From NCBI RefSeq assembly GCF_030269925.1, contig NC_085128.1, positions 1,118,501 through 1,182,500 on the forward strand: DNA of 64,000 bases, written 5' to 3'. Numbering within the stretch: the stretch's first letter is position 1; each line of letters starts with the position of its first letter. Below the pieces are notes generated by a model. It did not search any database. It was not told where the DNA came from and worked only from the letters and a program-made list of their open reading frames with translations. This DNA comes from Bombyx mori (taxonomy: Eukaryota > Arthropoda > Insecta > Lepidoptera > Bombycidae). A program made the translations under genes and the position numbers. Shown in pieces: positions 31,401 to 43,911 of the stretch.

Positions 31401-31946
31401 TGACTACACTGAATATGTTCTAATTTTATTTTGTTAGTCGTTTTTGGGTGGTTACAATTTTGTATTAGGTAGGTATATTACCGAAATCTCAATTATCTTA
31501 ATCATACTTAAGTTTAAGAATGTACAGGTTATAAAAAAGCCCGTTCATTAAAACAAAGGGCAAGGTGCAAATTACCTATAATATGTTAGTACGAGCACCT
31601 GTTCTATTTCTTCACGTTATTTTATAAAAGAACAAGAAATGAGTTTGGTCACCTGTTTGCAGGCAAGACTGCACGCCAAATTAAACCAACAGATATGTAG
31701 GTAAGGTATCTGACTTAGTGACTTTATTGTTGTTACTATGTGCTGCTGTTTTCTTTAAAGGTTAGGGTAAAAGTATAGGTAAAAAAGATGACTTGAAACT
31801 ATTTAGGAAGATTTACTTGTAGGAAACACACCGGATCGTGGACCAATATGAATATATATTATCTATAAATAATAAAACAGCAGAATCGATAAAAGATAAG
31901 TAAAGAAGTATCTAGATAAAAAGAGTATAAATGGGGTAATTACCTA

Positions 31947-33199
31947 GTCTTGCCATAAATACTGAGACAAAGAAAAAAATTCTATTGCAAATAAAATTTA
32001 TTACTTTTACAGTGTGTTAGTTTATTTAAAGTATAAAAAGCTTATTCGAAGTGGTCTCCATTGGCTGCAATACCTCTTTCCATGGGAAAAATTTTCACTG
32101 CCAATCGTACGGATTGTTTTAGGGACTCCAAATTATCAAGGCGTTTAGAGCAAGCCGTATCTCCTAAAACTGACCATAAATCATAATCCAGCGGATTAAG
32201 ATCGGGACTAGACGACAGCCAGTCTTCAACTCTGATAAAATCCGAAACGTTCGTTTCCAACCAAGACTTCGTAGCCCGAGCTTTATGACCTGGCGCCGAG
32301 TCTTGCTGGAAGAAGCATTCTTGATTATTGAACATGGTGTTGTTAAGGGACTTCACTACCTTCTCAAGAATGGTATCTTGATACACTTGTGCCGATGTTT
32401 TGATACCTTTTTCACAAAAGTATGGCTCAGTCACTCCTTCATAGCTAATACCCCACCAAACCATCAATGAAGTCGGATAGTGCCCACGTTGCACTCTGTC
32501 GACTAATTGGGAAGCTTCCTTAGAGCTTTGAGCATAAATACGGTCATTTTGTTTGTTAAAATGTTGCTCAATTGTAAAAAATTTCTCATCCGTAAACAAA
32601 AATTTTCTATGACCTCCCTTTGCGTACCGCTTCAGTAGTTGTTTCGATTTTACCACCCTATTCTCTTTTAAATTATCAGTTAAGAAATTACCAGTACGTC
32701 TCATAAAGGCTGCAAGTCCTAAGTCATCTTTTAAAATACGCGACATGGTTCTAGGTGGTTCTATGGTTCATGGTTCTATATCTTCATCTCCCGAGATAAA
32801 ATCTTTTGCTTTCGGACAGGATTTCTTCGAATTCTTTCCCTTACTGCTTTGACCACCTTTTTCGTATGAACACTACGTGGACAGCCAGATCTTTTCCTGT
32901 CACAAACAGAGGAGGTCTCATTGCACCTGTTAATAGCCCGGTACATAAACATTTTACTAATACCAAGCGTATGGAGAGTTTTAAAAATTGCATTTGGCTC
33001 CATACCTGCTTTGTATAATGCAATCACATCGACTCGGTTCTCTTTATCACCCCACTCCATCTTAATATCGCAAAATATTGTACAATGTATTGGCGCCAAA
33101 ATGAAAAAACTCAATGAGCAATCATATAAAAATGACAGATTCCAAATTCAAATGTAATATTTTGTTTATTTTTAATTGTAACAGTATTTATAGCCAGAC
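31947..33199 (-). mobile_element. Mariner element, maT-type, 1.25 kb with TIRs
   Basis: Left end GTCTTGCCATAAATACTG and, inverted, right end GTCTGGCTATAAATACTG, each flanked by TA (31945-31946 and 33200-33201), the mariner target duplication. It encloses the broken transposase at 32042..33060. Size and arrangement fit an almost full-length element. Confidence 0.9.
32042..33060 (-). pseudogene. Mariner (DD37D) transposase, interrupted once
   Basis: N-terminal part from ATG at 33058-33060 (MEWGDKENRVDVIALYKAG, helix-turn-helix) runs to a TAG at 32776. The C-terminal part starts MSRILKDDLGLAAFM and runs 32746..32042. Catalytic blocks are present: TDEKFF (first Asp), FFQQDSAPGHKA (second), and SPDLNPLDYDLW (third, 37 residues after the second), which makes it DD37D, the maT group. 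The break sits in a short direct duplication (atagaaccatgaacc type) around 32750-32780 that introduces stops; apart from this the frame is clean. The unbroken frame on either side suggests a fairly recent copy, no longer able to make full transposase. Confidence 0.88.
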
Positions 33200-33389
33200 T
33201 AAGTAACTATAAAAGAAGAGTAATAAAATACAAATCGGTGAACATATGATTTTTTTCTATTTAATTACCTACCTACTTGTGTGTGAATGAATTTTGATGC
33301 AGTTTTCGTAGGTAGATGTTTCATTTGGAGCAAAATGTTTGGCGACGATTTTTTTTTTTGTTAGAAGTAACTTGCAACGTAGTTAACAT

Positions 33390-33545
33390 TATTAATTAAC
33401 TTGAGAGCCATTGACCCGATTTTGACGACATTTGGTGTGCAAATAGTTTCAATTCTAGGGAAAAAACAAAGACTACCTATCCCAATGGTGATCGCAATTA
33501 TAAATTTTATAATCCTCGTAGGCGAAGCTGCGGTTGGAAAGCTAG
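33390..33545 (+). mobile_element. Helitron-like 3' fragment
   Basis: Ends gtaggcgaagctgcggttgg, aaag, CTAG, T. The left end is not defined. Confidence 0.35.
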
Positions 33546-33549
33546 TAAT

Positions 33550-35035
33550 TAATATAAAATAACCAATCACTACCTAACTAAATAGGCACTGATTGATTTT
33601 GGAGAATTATTAAATTACCTATAGTTGTAGCTTGAGTCCAGGATGCTGCCACAAAGTAGTCATTCGTTCTGGTAATAATAAAGTGTCCATTTATACAATA
33701 TTCAAAGTATTTTTTGAATTTAATGGTATTTTCTTTGGTATTCGAGAGTCTAAACATCACTAAAACTACTTCTATAGTTTTCAAAACATTGGAAAAATAG
33801 AATGAGAGTAAAAACACCAGATTAAACAATAAAAGTGATTTTATTTATAAAACTTGATGAAAAAATGGAAACTCATGTATTACTATGATTAATTGTTCTT
33901 TGAACTTCGCTAAAATTTTTTTAGATTCCATATTATTTTCTTGCTCCTAACCCAAGACATGTACTAACATGTCAAGGACAACAACAAGGACTATCCTGGG
34001 AAGTAAGTAACGAAATCTAATGTCCTTAAAGCCTTAGTTGGAACTGCAACTCGGTGAATGCGAGTTTTGTTCTTTAAAGTCACAATAGATTAAAAAATAA
34101 CCAAATAACCAGACTTTTACAATTCATTTATTATTTAACAAAGCTCTTACAAAATATTACAGGTTACATGCTAAAATAAATAACAATCAATCAGACAATA
34201 ATACTGTACAAATTGTTTAATACAAAATTAACAATTAAGTAGGTACCGAATGAAATATTTTACATGGTTTGAAGAAAATTAATTTTCACAAAAAGTATGT
34301 TGTATACCTACATTTCTATTTTCTTTAGGTATCACATTTGCTAGGAAAATGGTACTGAGTGGGGTAAAACCTAGTGTTATTTTTTATATAAAAATCCTAT
34401 GACTAACTCATTTTATATTACTTTTTTTCTAATGAAGATTTATGTTCCATTATCTAAAACAATGTTAACTGCTGCTTTGATAGTTGACATAGATACTTTT
34501 GGGAAATTAATATTAAATAACGATCAATCAAAATTTTCAAATTAAGATTTGACTAACAAGAGAACACCCGCTAGCGCTAACTTTATTTTAAATACGAAGT
34601 GGAGACAGAGTATCATACGTGTGCATAAGAATAACAAAGACAACACTATGAATACGAAGAAAGTGTTGTCTCTTTCTGCATCCGGTGAACCTAGCTATAC
34701 ATAAAATGACCGATTCTGTCACATTAATTATTAATTAGATGCGATTTCCTAGTATTAACCTCCTATTATAGTCGTAGTCTAAAGTAGAATACCATTAAAT
34801 TATATAGGTGGGTTTTAACATTTATAACGCGTACATAATTAGTCGAATGAAAAGGCAGATGAGAAAGAATTGACATCACAATTTTAGTCCCAAGATTTTG
34901 GCTTGTAATTTCCAAATTCAGCGGGTAAATAGTAACAAGACCCATCGTCAAAGTTTTCTCTATTATCATTGACTAACCTGATACTGATGGTTGGAACCTA
35001 GAATCAGAAGTGACTTACGTCTGCAAAGCTTGTGC
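33550..35035. other. No recognisable gene
   Basis: Intergenic, AT-rich; no motif-bearing frames. Confidence 0.35.
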
Positions 35036-35345
35036 ATGGGGTAGGACGAGCAAATGTTACCAGTTTTTGAGAAGAAAGTGCTCCGTAAAATTGTTGTCAT
35101 GTAGATTACGAACGAGTCGTGAGCCTAATGTTTTCATTATAGAATAGAGACCTCGTCTGGTTTTCTCAAAATGACAGACGGGCAGGGCACTTGTAGAGAA
35201 TGGATGAACATAGGGCTCCGAAGCTTGCGTCCAAGTGAACCTTCCTACAAATAAGACTTAGAGACCTTCGCAGGAAGAGATTGTGCGGAGGGAGAAAAGA
35301 TGCTACCTCTTGAAAGAGAAAATCAAGAGAGAACGAAATGAAAAG
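35036..35345 (+). pseudogene. LINE reverse transcriptase C-terminal relic (RTE-like)
   Basis: Pieces in shifting frames read LPVFEKKVLRKI, then RRAGHL, RMDEHRAPK and RKRLCGG, the order of the C-terminal WAGHLxRMDExRxPK...RKRW blocks of insect endonuclease-reverse transcriptases. It contains stops and frameshifts. The clade is tentative. Confidence 0.5.
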
Positions 35346-35349
35346 CAAT

Positions 35350-37865
35350 TGTGATGGAGGTTAAAACCCATATAGGATTGAAGCCCCACAAAAATGAATC
35401 ATTTGTAATTATAATTACAATACGTAAAATAATTAAAGATGTGGCATCAAGAAAAAGCAGAATATATACTTGTAAGTTATTGACTTCAACTATATTAATT
35501 ATACGAATATTAATCATTATACATATTTATAAGTCTTTTATAGTGATTTTATGATGATAATTATATTTTAGGAATGCATCTAAAATTGAGTCCGGAATCC
35601 GTTTTGTAAGTCACGCCTGGAGTGGTCTACCAAAGCTGCTCCCCTTTGCCTGTCAACAGAAAAAAAATATAACTTTTTTGTTAACAAATATGCATGCTTT
35701 GAGATTTTGTTTTCTCACAACAAATAGTAATGTGAAGTGATGCAGGTTTTTTTAAATGTACATAAATGCATACAGCATGCATTCGAGTAATTAGTAGATC
35801 TGGTGCTACAAGCATTAGTAACGGAGCCTATAACGTTTAGAAAAAAAAGTAAATAAAAAAATGTAATAAAAAATAGTTTAATAATAATGGCGCCTTACAT
35901 TTTTTCATTTACGAAATGAGTGCGGAGAGCCTTATGTTATAGTGCACGACAGTAACAAAAAAGATCTGGAATACGTACCATAGTTTTATGCATTTCCGTT
36001 TTCGTCGTCATATTAATTAAAGGAGTATGTAGCGTTTAAAAAGAAAACAAATTGTCGCCTCTGTTAATTCCAACACTCATTCTTTTATTGTGATTTTGGT
36101 ACATATCATACAAATTAACATAATTATCGCACCTTAATATTTGTTGTGAGACTACAAAAAGAACGTTGGCGGGACACGGTCATATCGATTTATGATAAAT
36201 ATAAATAAAAAAAGGTTTCCGACTTTTTTATTTAAAGTCTGTCCTCCTTGCAATACAACTTCGTCTCGGCCTTTATAAGTGCCCTAAAACTTCAAGAGTT
36301 GTATTGTTAATAAATAATTTCACTTCACTAAATTAGATTAAAAAAATACACATTACGGTAATATTCTTTACAAAATTAAAAACAATTTTAAAATATGAAA
36401 ACCGTATTCAAATACCAACGGCTAGTTGCAATTAAAAAAAAAAACAAATATGACATATGACATACAGTAAATCATTCATAACCATTCGTACTTTTGCCAC
36501 GCATCGAAAATACATACTTATTAAATTCAAAAATATAAATTAATTAAAAATGTTTATTTGTCTAGCTATAGTATTTAAAAACTGTGAATTGACTAGGTTA
36601 CTTAAAATGGACCGGCAAGAGATTGAAGTATGTATTAAAGTCATTGGGTACAATGCAATGCCATAAATTACATCTTACTTTTATTTTTTTATGTTTATTA
36701 GGTTTGTTTAAATTTTTTAGTTTTGATAACTTCATAACAACCATTAAAGTACTTGGTTAAACTTTTTTAATTCACTTGTGAAGTTCAAAAAGTGTCCAAA
36801 TGAGTCTTAAATACGAGACGTTGACAAACACGAATGTTAAAATTAAAAATTTTTTTTTGTTTTTGGTCGGATAGATTTTGATGGCATCCATAGCTAATTT
36901 TTTTCTGAGATAATTTAACTAGGCATATAAAACTTAGTCTAATAGATATGTACATTGCTTGCAAGTCTCTTCATCAGCAAACTACATCCTAGTTGTCAAA
37001 CTCTTATAGTTAATTAACAAAAGTCGCAATATTACAGATACGTTTCAAATATGTACAACTTTAATAAAATAATAATGCAACCAGTTAAGTAGTAATAAGT
37101 AAGCTCCCTTTCTTAATTATATCGGCATGTGATTAGTTTGTTTGAAAAATTTATCTAATAGGTGTAGGCAGAGTCTAAAAAAACTATATTGATTTTTCGA
37201 ATACAAGTGTCGAGTGTAAACGCATTAAAAAATTCGGTACACATAATAAATAGAATCACTAATTTCTCTCTCGCATCGCGAAAGTAAGGATTCGCTTAAC
37301 TAAAATATTTACACGCCAGTCAACTGGTACTTAATTAAAGAACCTAAATAATCGCAACTTCAGACACTTTCGTCTTGTAAATGCAACAAAATTCACTGTT
37401 GCTGACAAACAGACAGCAATTTTATTTCCTATACAAAATTGCCGCGTTCACACACTGGGCGGACCGTGGAAACATTTTTTTGTATCACAGAATTTTGTAA
37501 TTACTATTCAAATTAGCCGCATAAAAAACCGAACGTTCTAGTATTTTCACTGAGCCGGTCATATCAAACGATGCACTAAAACTGTGTAAACTAAAATGTA
37601 TCTACGAATTGGTGTCATAAATGTATGGTTAAAAAAAACGAATAGGCGTGTAACTACGTATATATAATCGTAACACAAGAAGTGCTCAGGCAAATAATTA
37701 AATAATTAATTAAGTTATTAATAAAGGCGCATGCATTGTGACACGTTTGATCGTAAAACGAAAAAAAAAACCTATCTCCACTGCCCGCCAATCAGCGCGC
37801 GTCGTCTCGAGCTAAATTTTTAAATATAAAATTGGAACAAGGTGGGTTAACCGGCGTATCGTACG
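35350..37865 (-). other. Probable 3' UTR and downstream of the Vein-like gene
   Basis: No coding frame recognised. TTTATT at 37421-37426 (AATAAA on minus) is one candidate poly(A) signal about 440 nt past the stop; several others occur, so the 3' end is not defined. Confidence 0.3.
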
Positions 37866-40800
37866 CTAACAGTAGTAAGTTGTCGAGAGGCCCAGTTTAC
37901 ACTTGTAAGAATGGGACATACTACTCCTGCTTTTAACGTCCTTGATCTCGCATCGCTGCCCCCCGAATCCATCTTTACATCTGGAAATTAAAATAATAAT
38001 ATTAGAAAAAAAAGCAACCGCGAATAAGCTACGTGACGTCGTGCACGTGTTCAAGCGCCACGTGGGCTAAATAAATCTTTGGTTTACTGTAAGCTTTGAT
38101 TTAAAATGTTTGAAGCCACGTTGGCTTTTATATCTAGCTGTTGCGAGCGGGAAATTCGCGCATCTCGGGATTTTTTTGCTATACACTATTATGCTTTAAA
38201 TTTTATCTGGTGTTGTCAATATCGTTGACCTTGAAACGTAAATCTGGAGCATTTGACTAGAAAATATGAATATCTAATGATGATACCAGCCCACGTGCGT
38301 AATTCTTTGAGGCTCATCACAGTAAGTGGTATAATACAGGATGTTAAACAAAAAAATAAATAAACAAAACTTACGTGCATGCCTGCTCTCGCAGCATTTC
38401 AAAAAATATGCAAGTGCCTCCGTTGAGGCAGTAAGAGGAAGGGTCCGGCATTGGACACTGTGACCCAGACGCTGTAAAATAAATACAAACGTGATAAAAG
38501 CGTTAATCCAACCAGAGCCGATTTGGAGAATATAGTTTAAAACTTTTTTTTTTTTTTGTGTATCTCAGGAATGTGGACAAGATAGGACTATCATAACAAA
38601 TTACATTATTATTTTAGCAACGTTTCGGTCTTTTATTAGACCTTCATCAGGCCTCTGAAAATTACACATAATTGATAACCTATAATACAAAAAACAACCA
38701 TTGTCGAAACTACCATATTTACCATAATATGAGTGTAAGATAGGGATTATTTAAATTATGCACATATTATTAAATAATGTAATTTGTTATGATAGTCCTA
38801 TCTTGTCCACATTCCTGAGATACACAAAAAAAATATTTTATAATAATGATGGACGACAATATTGATAATAGTTAAAAACAATTTCGACAGTATAATCTCT
38901 CATTTTTGTTCATTTTTCTAATAAATGTCCGGATTAGTGCCCGTTTTTTTCCTGGGTGATGACAGGACAAGGGGTGTGGGGGCCATGTGCCGGTGATGTG
39001 TAGCGCAACTAATTTTTATTAATTTGTGACATTTATTTATAAGTGTACTTTTTTGGACGAGCTCACAGCCCACCTGGTGTTAAGTGATTACTGGAACCCA
39101 TAGACATCTACAACGTAAATGCGCCACACACCTTGAGATATAAGTTCTAAGGTCTCAGTATAGTTACAACGGCTGCCTCACCCTTCAAACCGAAACGCAT
39201 TACTGCTTCACGGCAGAAATAGGTGGGGCGGTGGTACCTACCTGTGCGGACTCACAAGAGGTCCTACCACCAGTAAAACATTACATTACATTTAAATTAG
39301 TCTGGTGTACTACATTTTTATTACATTTTTACCTTCCCGTAATTGGGCATAATTTCTATTTAGATTTAATATAGTAGTTTTTACTATATAACAGTAGAGT
39401 ACTTCTAAAGTCGTCGTGGCCTAAAGGATAAGACGTCCGGTGCATTCGTGTTGAGCGATGTACCGGTGTTCGAATCCCGCAGGCGGGTACCAATTTTTCT
39501 AATGAATTACGTACTCAACAAACGTTCACGATTGACTTCCACGGTGAAGGAATAACATCGTGTAATGAAAATGAAACCCGCAAAATTATAATTTGCGTAA
39601 TTACTGGTGGTACGACCTCTTGTGAGTCCGCGCGGTTAGGTACCACCACCCCGCCTATTTCTGCCGTGAAGCAGTAATGCGTTTCGGTTTGAAGGGCGGG
39701 GCAGCCGTTGTAACTATACTTGAAACCTTAGAACTCATTCTCAAGGTGGGCGGTGCATTTACGTTGTGGATGTCTATGGGCTCCAGTAACCACTTAACAC
39801 CAGGTGGGCTGTGAGCTCGTCCACCCATCTAAGCAATAAAAAAAAAGAAAACTATTGAAATCAGTGGTGAAAAAGAAGACGATGCTAAGTATGTTAAAAA
39901 AATGTAGCTGTTAAGTATAGTTCTTCAAAGTTCAGTGATGCCAATATTATTAGGACTCTTACTCGGATCTGATGGAGGCGCGAGGACGGTGACGTTGGCC
40001 GTCGCGATGGCAGGAGGACCAATAGCACCTTGGGCCTTGCATTCATAGCTCGCTGTATCGTTTAGTTTTGCGTGCCTTATCACTAATACCGAGCGCCTTC
40101 TGGAAATATTAAGTTAAAATTTAGTTGGTTGGTTGACAGATGCTCAACAGTTACTTTAACGATGAAAGAATAGCCTGTTAAACGCTTACTGGTGGTAGGA
40201 CGTCTTGTGAGTCCGCACGGTTAGGTATCATCTACCTATTTCAGCCGTGAAGCAGTAATGCGTTTTCGTTTGAAGGGTGGGTGGGAATATCTCAAGGTGG
40301 GTGGTGGCATTTACGTTATATATGTAACCACTTAACACCAGGTGGACCATGTGAGCTCGTCCACCCGTCAATGCAATAAAAAAAAGGTTGAATTAAATTT
40401 TCGTCACCGGTATTTCCATGGTCCTAGCTATTTTTAAATCGAATCAATCATCATATCCTTGATGTTATGGTATATAATAAATGATCCTTTAAATCCTAGA
40501 TCGAGAATTTGTCTGATCATATACCCGAAAAACTAAATTTTGAAACTTATATGAGAGAAATGTTCAGTATTAGTAGATGTCTTTAGATCGATATATTGAT
40601 GAGCGATAAAATAGTACATTTAAAAATTTTCGACATTGTTTTCTTTCTGGAGTTATCCACAATTATTTAATTTTAATCTATTAAAAGAACTTGACGGGTA
40701 AAAATTTTTTTAGCGGTCATACCCTTTATTTTTATTCAAGTTTCAGACTAGAATATGTCTATTTTAAAGGAACACTAATTTAAATTTAAATCTCCAAGCA

Positions 40801-43800
40801 TTAAATTCTGCAAGTTTAATCTATTCGCAAAAAAAAAAAACTTAAAATACGAACCGGCAACCAACGACCCGTGAAATTGGCATTCGGTTCATCACAATTA
40901 CAACTCACAATAATTGTCTCCTGACTTCGCAATACTGATTAAGAACTTAAAGCTTTGTTTTAAGGCTCAAAATCGCTTGCAACGTGATCGTTTCGGTACT
41001 TCATGTCGGTCAATGACAGTAGTCTGCAGTTACGATTAGTGCAGTAATCTGTTTCAACAAATTGAGTGCAAACTAGGGCTGTCCGCTGATGTAGGGCAAG
41101 AATTGGTAGGTTGAAAGCTACCTCCTTAATTAACATTACTAGTATTCGCACGATATTCGATCATATTAATTGATGCCTTAAGATTTAAATTGTGTGTGCT
41201 TCTGTGTATGTGAGACTTTTTCTGTTTTGTTATCCAGTTTTGAAAAATTGGCCATTGTAAATTGATCTACTGTTGTGTTAACAATAAAAAAGAAAAAAAA
41301 AGAACTAATAGAAATACTTAATTATTACCATCAGATTTTTAACTATTTTGTCTTTACCTATCTATAGGGATTCGAACTGAAGTAATCGTTAGAATTAAGA
41401 TTATAATCTGAAGTTCAGAGGATCTTAAATTATGATAATCTATCTGGTTTATCGGATGTATTGTTTTGTAAAAGTACTTTCAATCAAGCCCTTCTCCTTT
41501 TTGGAAAAAATTAATTAAAATAAGGCGCGAGACGAGTTTGAATAAAAAAAATTCATTCAAGTCATCCGTCCATAGTCACCGTAACTTGCTAACATCAAGG
41601 GATCATTTTAATAACTCACTTATATACTATCACTATAGACTATCACTCACTTATATACAGTTATATTACCGGTGGTAGTACCTCTTGTGAATGCAAACGG
41701 GGAGGTACCACCAGCCCACCTATTTCTGTAGTGAAGCAGTAATGCGTTTCGGTTTGAAGGGTGGGGCAGCCGTTGTAGCTATACTGAGACGTTAGGACTC
41801 ATATCTCAAGGTGGGTGGCGGCATTTACGTTGTAGATGTCTATGGCCTCCGATAACCACATAACACCAGTTGGGCTGTGAGCTCGTCCTCCCACAAAAGC
41901 AATAAAAAAAGATGGTAATAGTCCGTTTGACATGGCTCGCGATCCGGCAGCCCTAATCTCCAAAGGTGATGTCAACTCCATATGAATGTTTAGACATCAC
42001 CATCGACACAAATGTGTATACATTAAGATGCAGTCTTGGATCAAGATCAACAATCAACTAGGACGTTTATCAATCATCTTAGATTAACGGTATAACATTG
42101 CGATTCGACCCTGGAGAATCATTTGTCGTACGCTTCTTGGTTATTGAGAGCTTGATTGTTATTCTAACAATCGTTTATCACTTATTGAGTACTACTCAGA
42201 TCCGGCCCGTTTTGTTGAGCGATCTTGGGTTTGAATTTGATTTGTTCGGTACAACAAATACTTCACAGAATCATCCGCTCGGCTAATTTGAAGTTTTCTA
42301 TGAAATCGGTCCACCGTTTCAGAATATATAGGGAACATACAAATCGACTTTTACATATTTTAAGGAGATATAAATAACAAATTGACATCGGCTACATTTT
42401 TCTCGGGCTATAACTAAAATCGCAAATCATTCTATTCACCGGCAACCGTAATTACTATTCATATTCGCCCGGACGAGCAGGCGAGCTCACGGAATCAACC
42501 TGAGAGAATTTGCTAACATTAGCCTTAGCAAGAGGAATGCTTCGCGAAATCTGCCACCGGATCGGAATCGCGGTCCACTCAGAAAATCTAGCGAGAAACT
42601 CAGTAGGTTCACACTACGCCAAAAATATTCCATGAAGTGCGTACATATTCATTTCTGAGTAAAAGAAGATTCCATTGCTGCTGATCTCTAATGAAATAGA
42701 TGGAGAGAGAGGTAATATTGGAAGCATGTCATTTTAAAATAATTCTCGTATTTTGGAAAACTAATTCGTATGGTCGAAACCAAATAGCGATACGTTAATT
42801 GTCCCTAAAAACTCTACGAACTTTGAAACTACAGAGAAAGGCAGACGAGGGAGACATAGGGAAGACGGAGAGGAGAAGTCTTCATAAGATTTAGTCCACA
42901 TTTACATAATGTTTTAACATTCTTTTTTCATGCTCAAGTATTAGGTCTCTTTTGATTATATTTCTACGAGTATAACGAGGATAAATATGTACGTACCATT
43001 AAGTATGGTTACGAGCGCTTAAAGGAAGAGCCTTAATGAATTTACATTGTTGCCAATCAGATGACAATAGCATTTAAGCTACTCACACTTTGTAAATCAA
43101 AGAGAAGAAACATCAAATCAGAAGAACAGTAAAGAGTATCAAACTATAAAGGCTTCGTCAAACAGAACGCGTAATTAGCGCGCGTCAGAGCGCTAAACTG
43201 ACGCCGCGCTATGACGCCGAGATGTGTTGTACTAATACGGTAACATACCGTCAAACAGAGCCCCAGCGCTATAAGTACGCAGCGCTCTGTGGCGGCGTTA
43301 GGACGCTTTGACGTCAGGCGTTGTAATTTTTTACAAATTTTATTGTTGCGTCCGAGTGAATGTGTATTAAAATACTAGATAATGCCCGAAAAAATGATAT
43401 AAATAGTTTGAAAATACCCATGCATATATAATGCCACATCTGAATCACTCGATTTCTTAATACTTTTAAATTTTCACACTGCTATCGAAAGGCACTATGA
43501 TTTGGCGAATGCGTTGCGTCAAGGAGCGTTAGACTCATCTAGTCAATTGGTGTGACATGAAAAGAGCGCGACGTTAAGTACGCGGCGCTAAGTACGCGTT
43601 CTGTTTGACGAAGGCTTTAGAAACTAAATGACTTGAAATATGTTACCTGTAATTTTGCACCCGGAGTCTCCTCAAAGCGATATCGGCGACAGGCTTGCCG
43701 TTCTTGTACCACGTGATGCGCGGCGGAGGTCGCGCGCTGGCTTTACACTCCAGTCGCACCCTCCCGCCCTTGGTAGTCAACACTGACGGCATAAGCTCCA

Positions 43801-43815
43801 CTCGGGCTGGAATAC
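37866..43815 (-). CDS. vn: Secreted Ig plus EGF ligand, Vein/neuregulin-like (C-terminal half)
   Basis: Last four coding exons: 43647..43815, 39963..40099, 38375..38471, 37866..37980. Donor and acceptor sites and phases agree; together about 172 aa ending at TAG. The first two exons encode an Ig domain: first Cys in GGRVRLECKASARPPPR, Trp in ITWYKNGKPV, and the DTASYECKA second Cys block. The last two encode one EGF domain with six cysteines (C-PMPDPSSY-C-LNGGT-C ... REQA-C-T-C-KDGFGGQR-C) and a short tail with no membrane segment. Ig followed by a single EGF and no transmembrane helix fits Vein, the secreted EGFR ligand of Drosophila; membrane neuregulins would continue into a helix. The exon at 43815 begins in phase 2, so at least one exon lies upstream; none was recognised up to 64000. 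Introns hold Bm1 copies and MITEs. Confidence 0.82.
38551..38831. mobile_element. MITE with about 60-bp terminal inverted repeats
   Basis: Left gtgtatctcaggaatgtgga, caagataggactatcataac, aaattacattatt is repeated inverted at 38771..38831 with almost no mismatch. The interior has tttcggtcttttattagacc and ttcatcaggcctctg. It lies 80 bp upstream (in transcript sense) of the EGF exon. No coding frame. Confidence 0.85.
39050..39276 (-). repeat. Bm1-type SINE, body only
   Basis: ttttggacgagctcacagcc to cctaccaccagtaaaac. Inverted relative to the full-length copy 135 bp to the right. Confidence 0.9.
39411..39846 (+). repeat. Full-length Bm1-type SINE
   Basis: Head tcgtcgtggcctaaaggata (A box) and ggtgttcgaatcccgcaggc (B box), linker with ttcacgattgacttccacgg, then the body to ccacccatctaagcaataaa and poly(A). 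About 435 bp, the most complete copy here, so it defines the consensus used for the others. In a Vein-like intron, 117 bp from the exon starting at 39963. Confidence 0.92.
40186..40385 (+). repeat. Bm1-type SINE, degraded body
   Basis: ttactggtggtaggacgtct with internal deletions, ending ccacccgtcaatgcaataaa. Confidence 0.85.
40390..41660. other. Vein-like intron, nothing recognised
   Basis: AT-rich; part of 41520..41640 (gcgagacgagtttgaataaa, gtaacttgctaacatcaagg) resembles 49975..50480. Confidence 0.35.
41666..41910 (+). repeat. Bm1-type SINE, body only
   Basis: ttaccggtggtagtacctct to acaaaagcaataaaaaaa; several substitutions. Confidence 0.88.
42475..42615 (+). repeat. Family-B repeat, degraded
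   Basis: caggcgagctcacggaatca, cttagcaagaggaatgcttc, ctgccaccggatcggaatcg, gagaaactcagtagg. Confidence 0.65.
43147..43620. mobile_element. GC-rich-ended MITE with terminal inverted repeats
   Basis: Left taaaggcttcgtcaaacaga then acgcgtaattagcgcgc, and right gcgctaagtacgcgttctgt then ttgacgaaggctttag, are inverted copies. Flanked by AAACTA on both sides (43141-43146, 43621-43626). It ends 26 bp from the donor edge of the Ig exon at 43647. No coding frame. Confidence 0.8.
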
Positions 43816-43911
43816 CTGTGAGAATAAACATATCATGAAATCACAGTACCATTTTAGTTTAAGAGGAAATGTGGATTGCGTTTAGTTCATACACTCTCTA
43901 ACACAATTGTA

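Noticed and set aside
39411..39495. tRNA gene
   Set aside because: A and B boxes are present, but this is the head of a dispersed SINE with body and poly(A); no proper cloverleaf.
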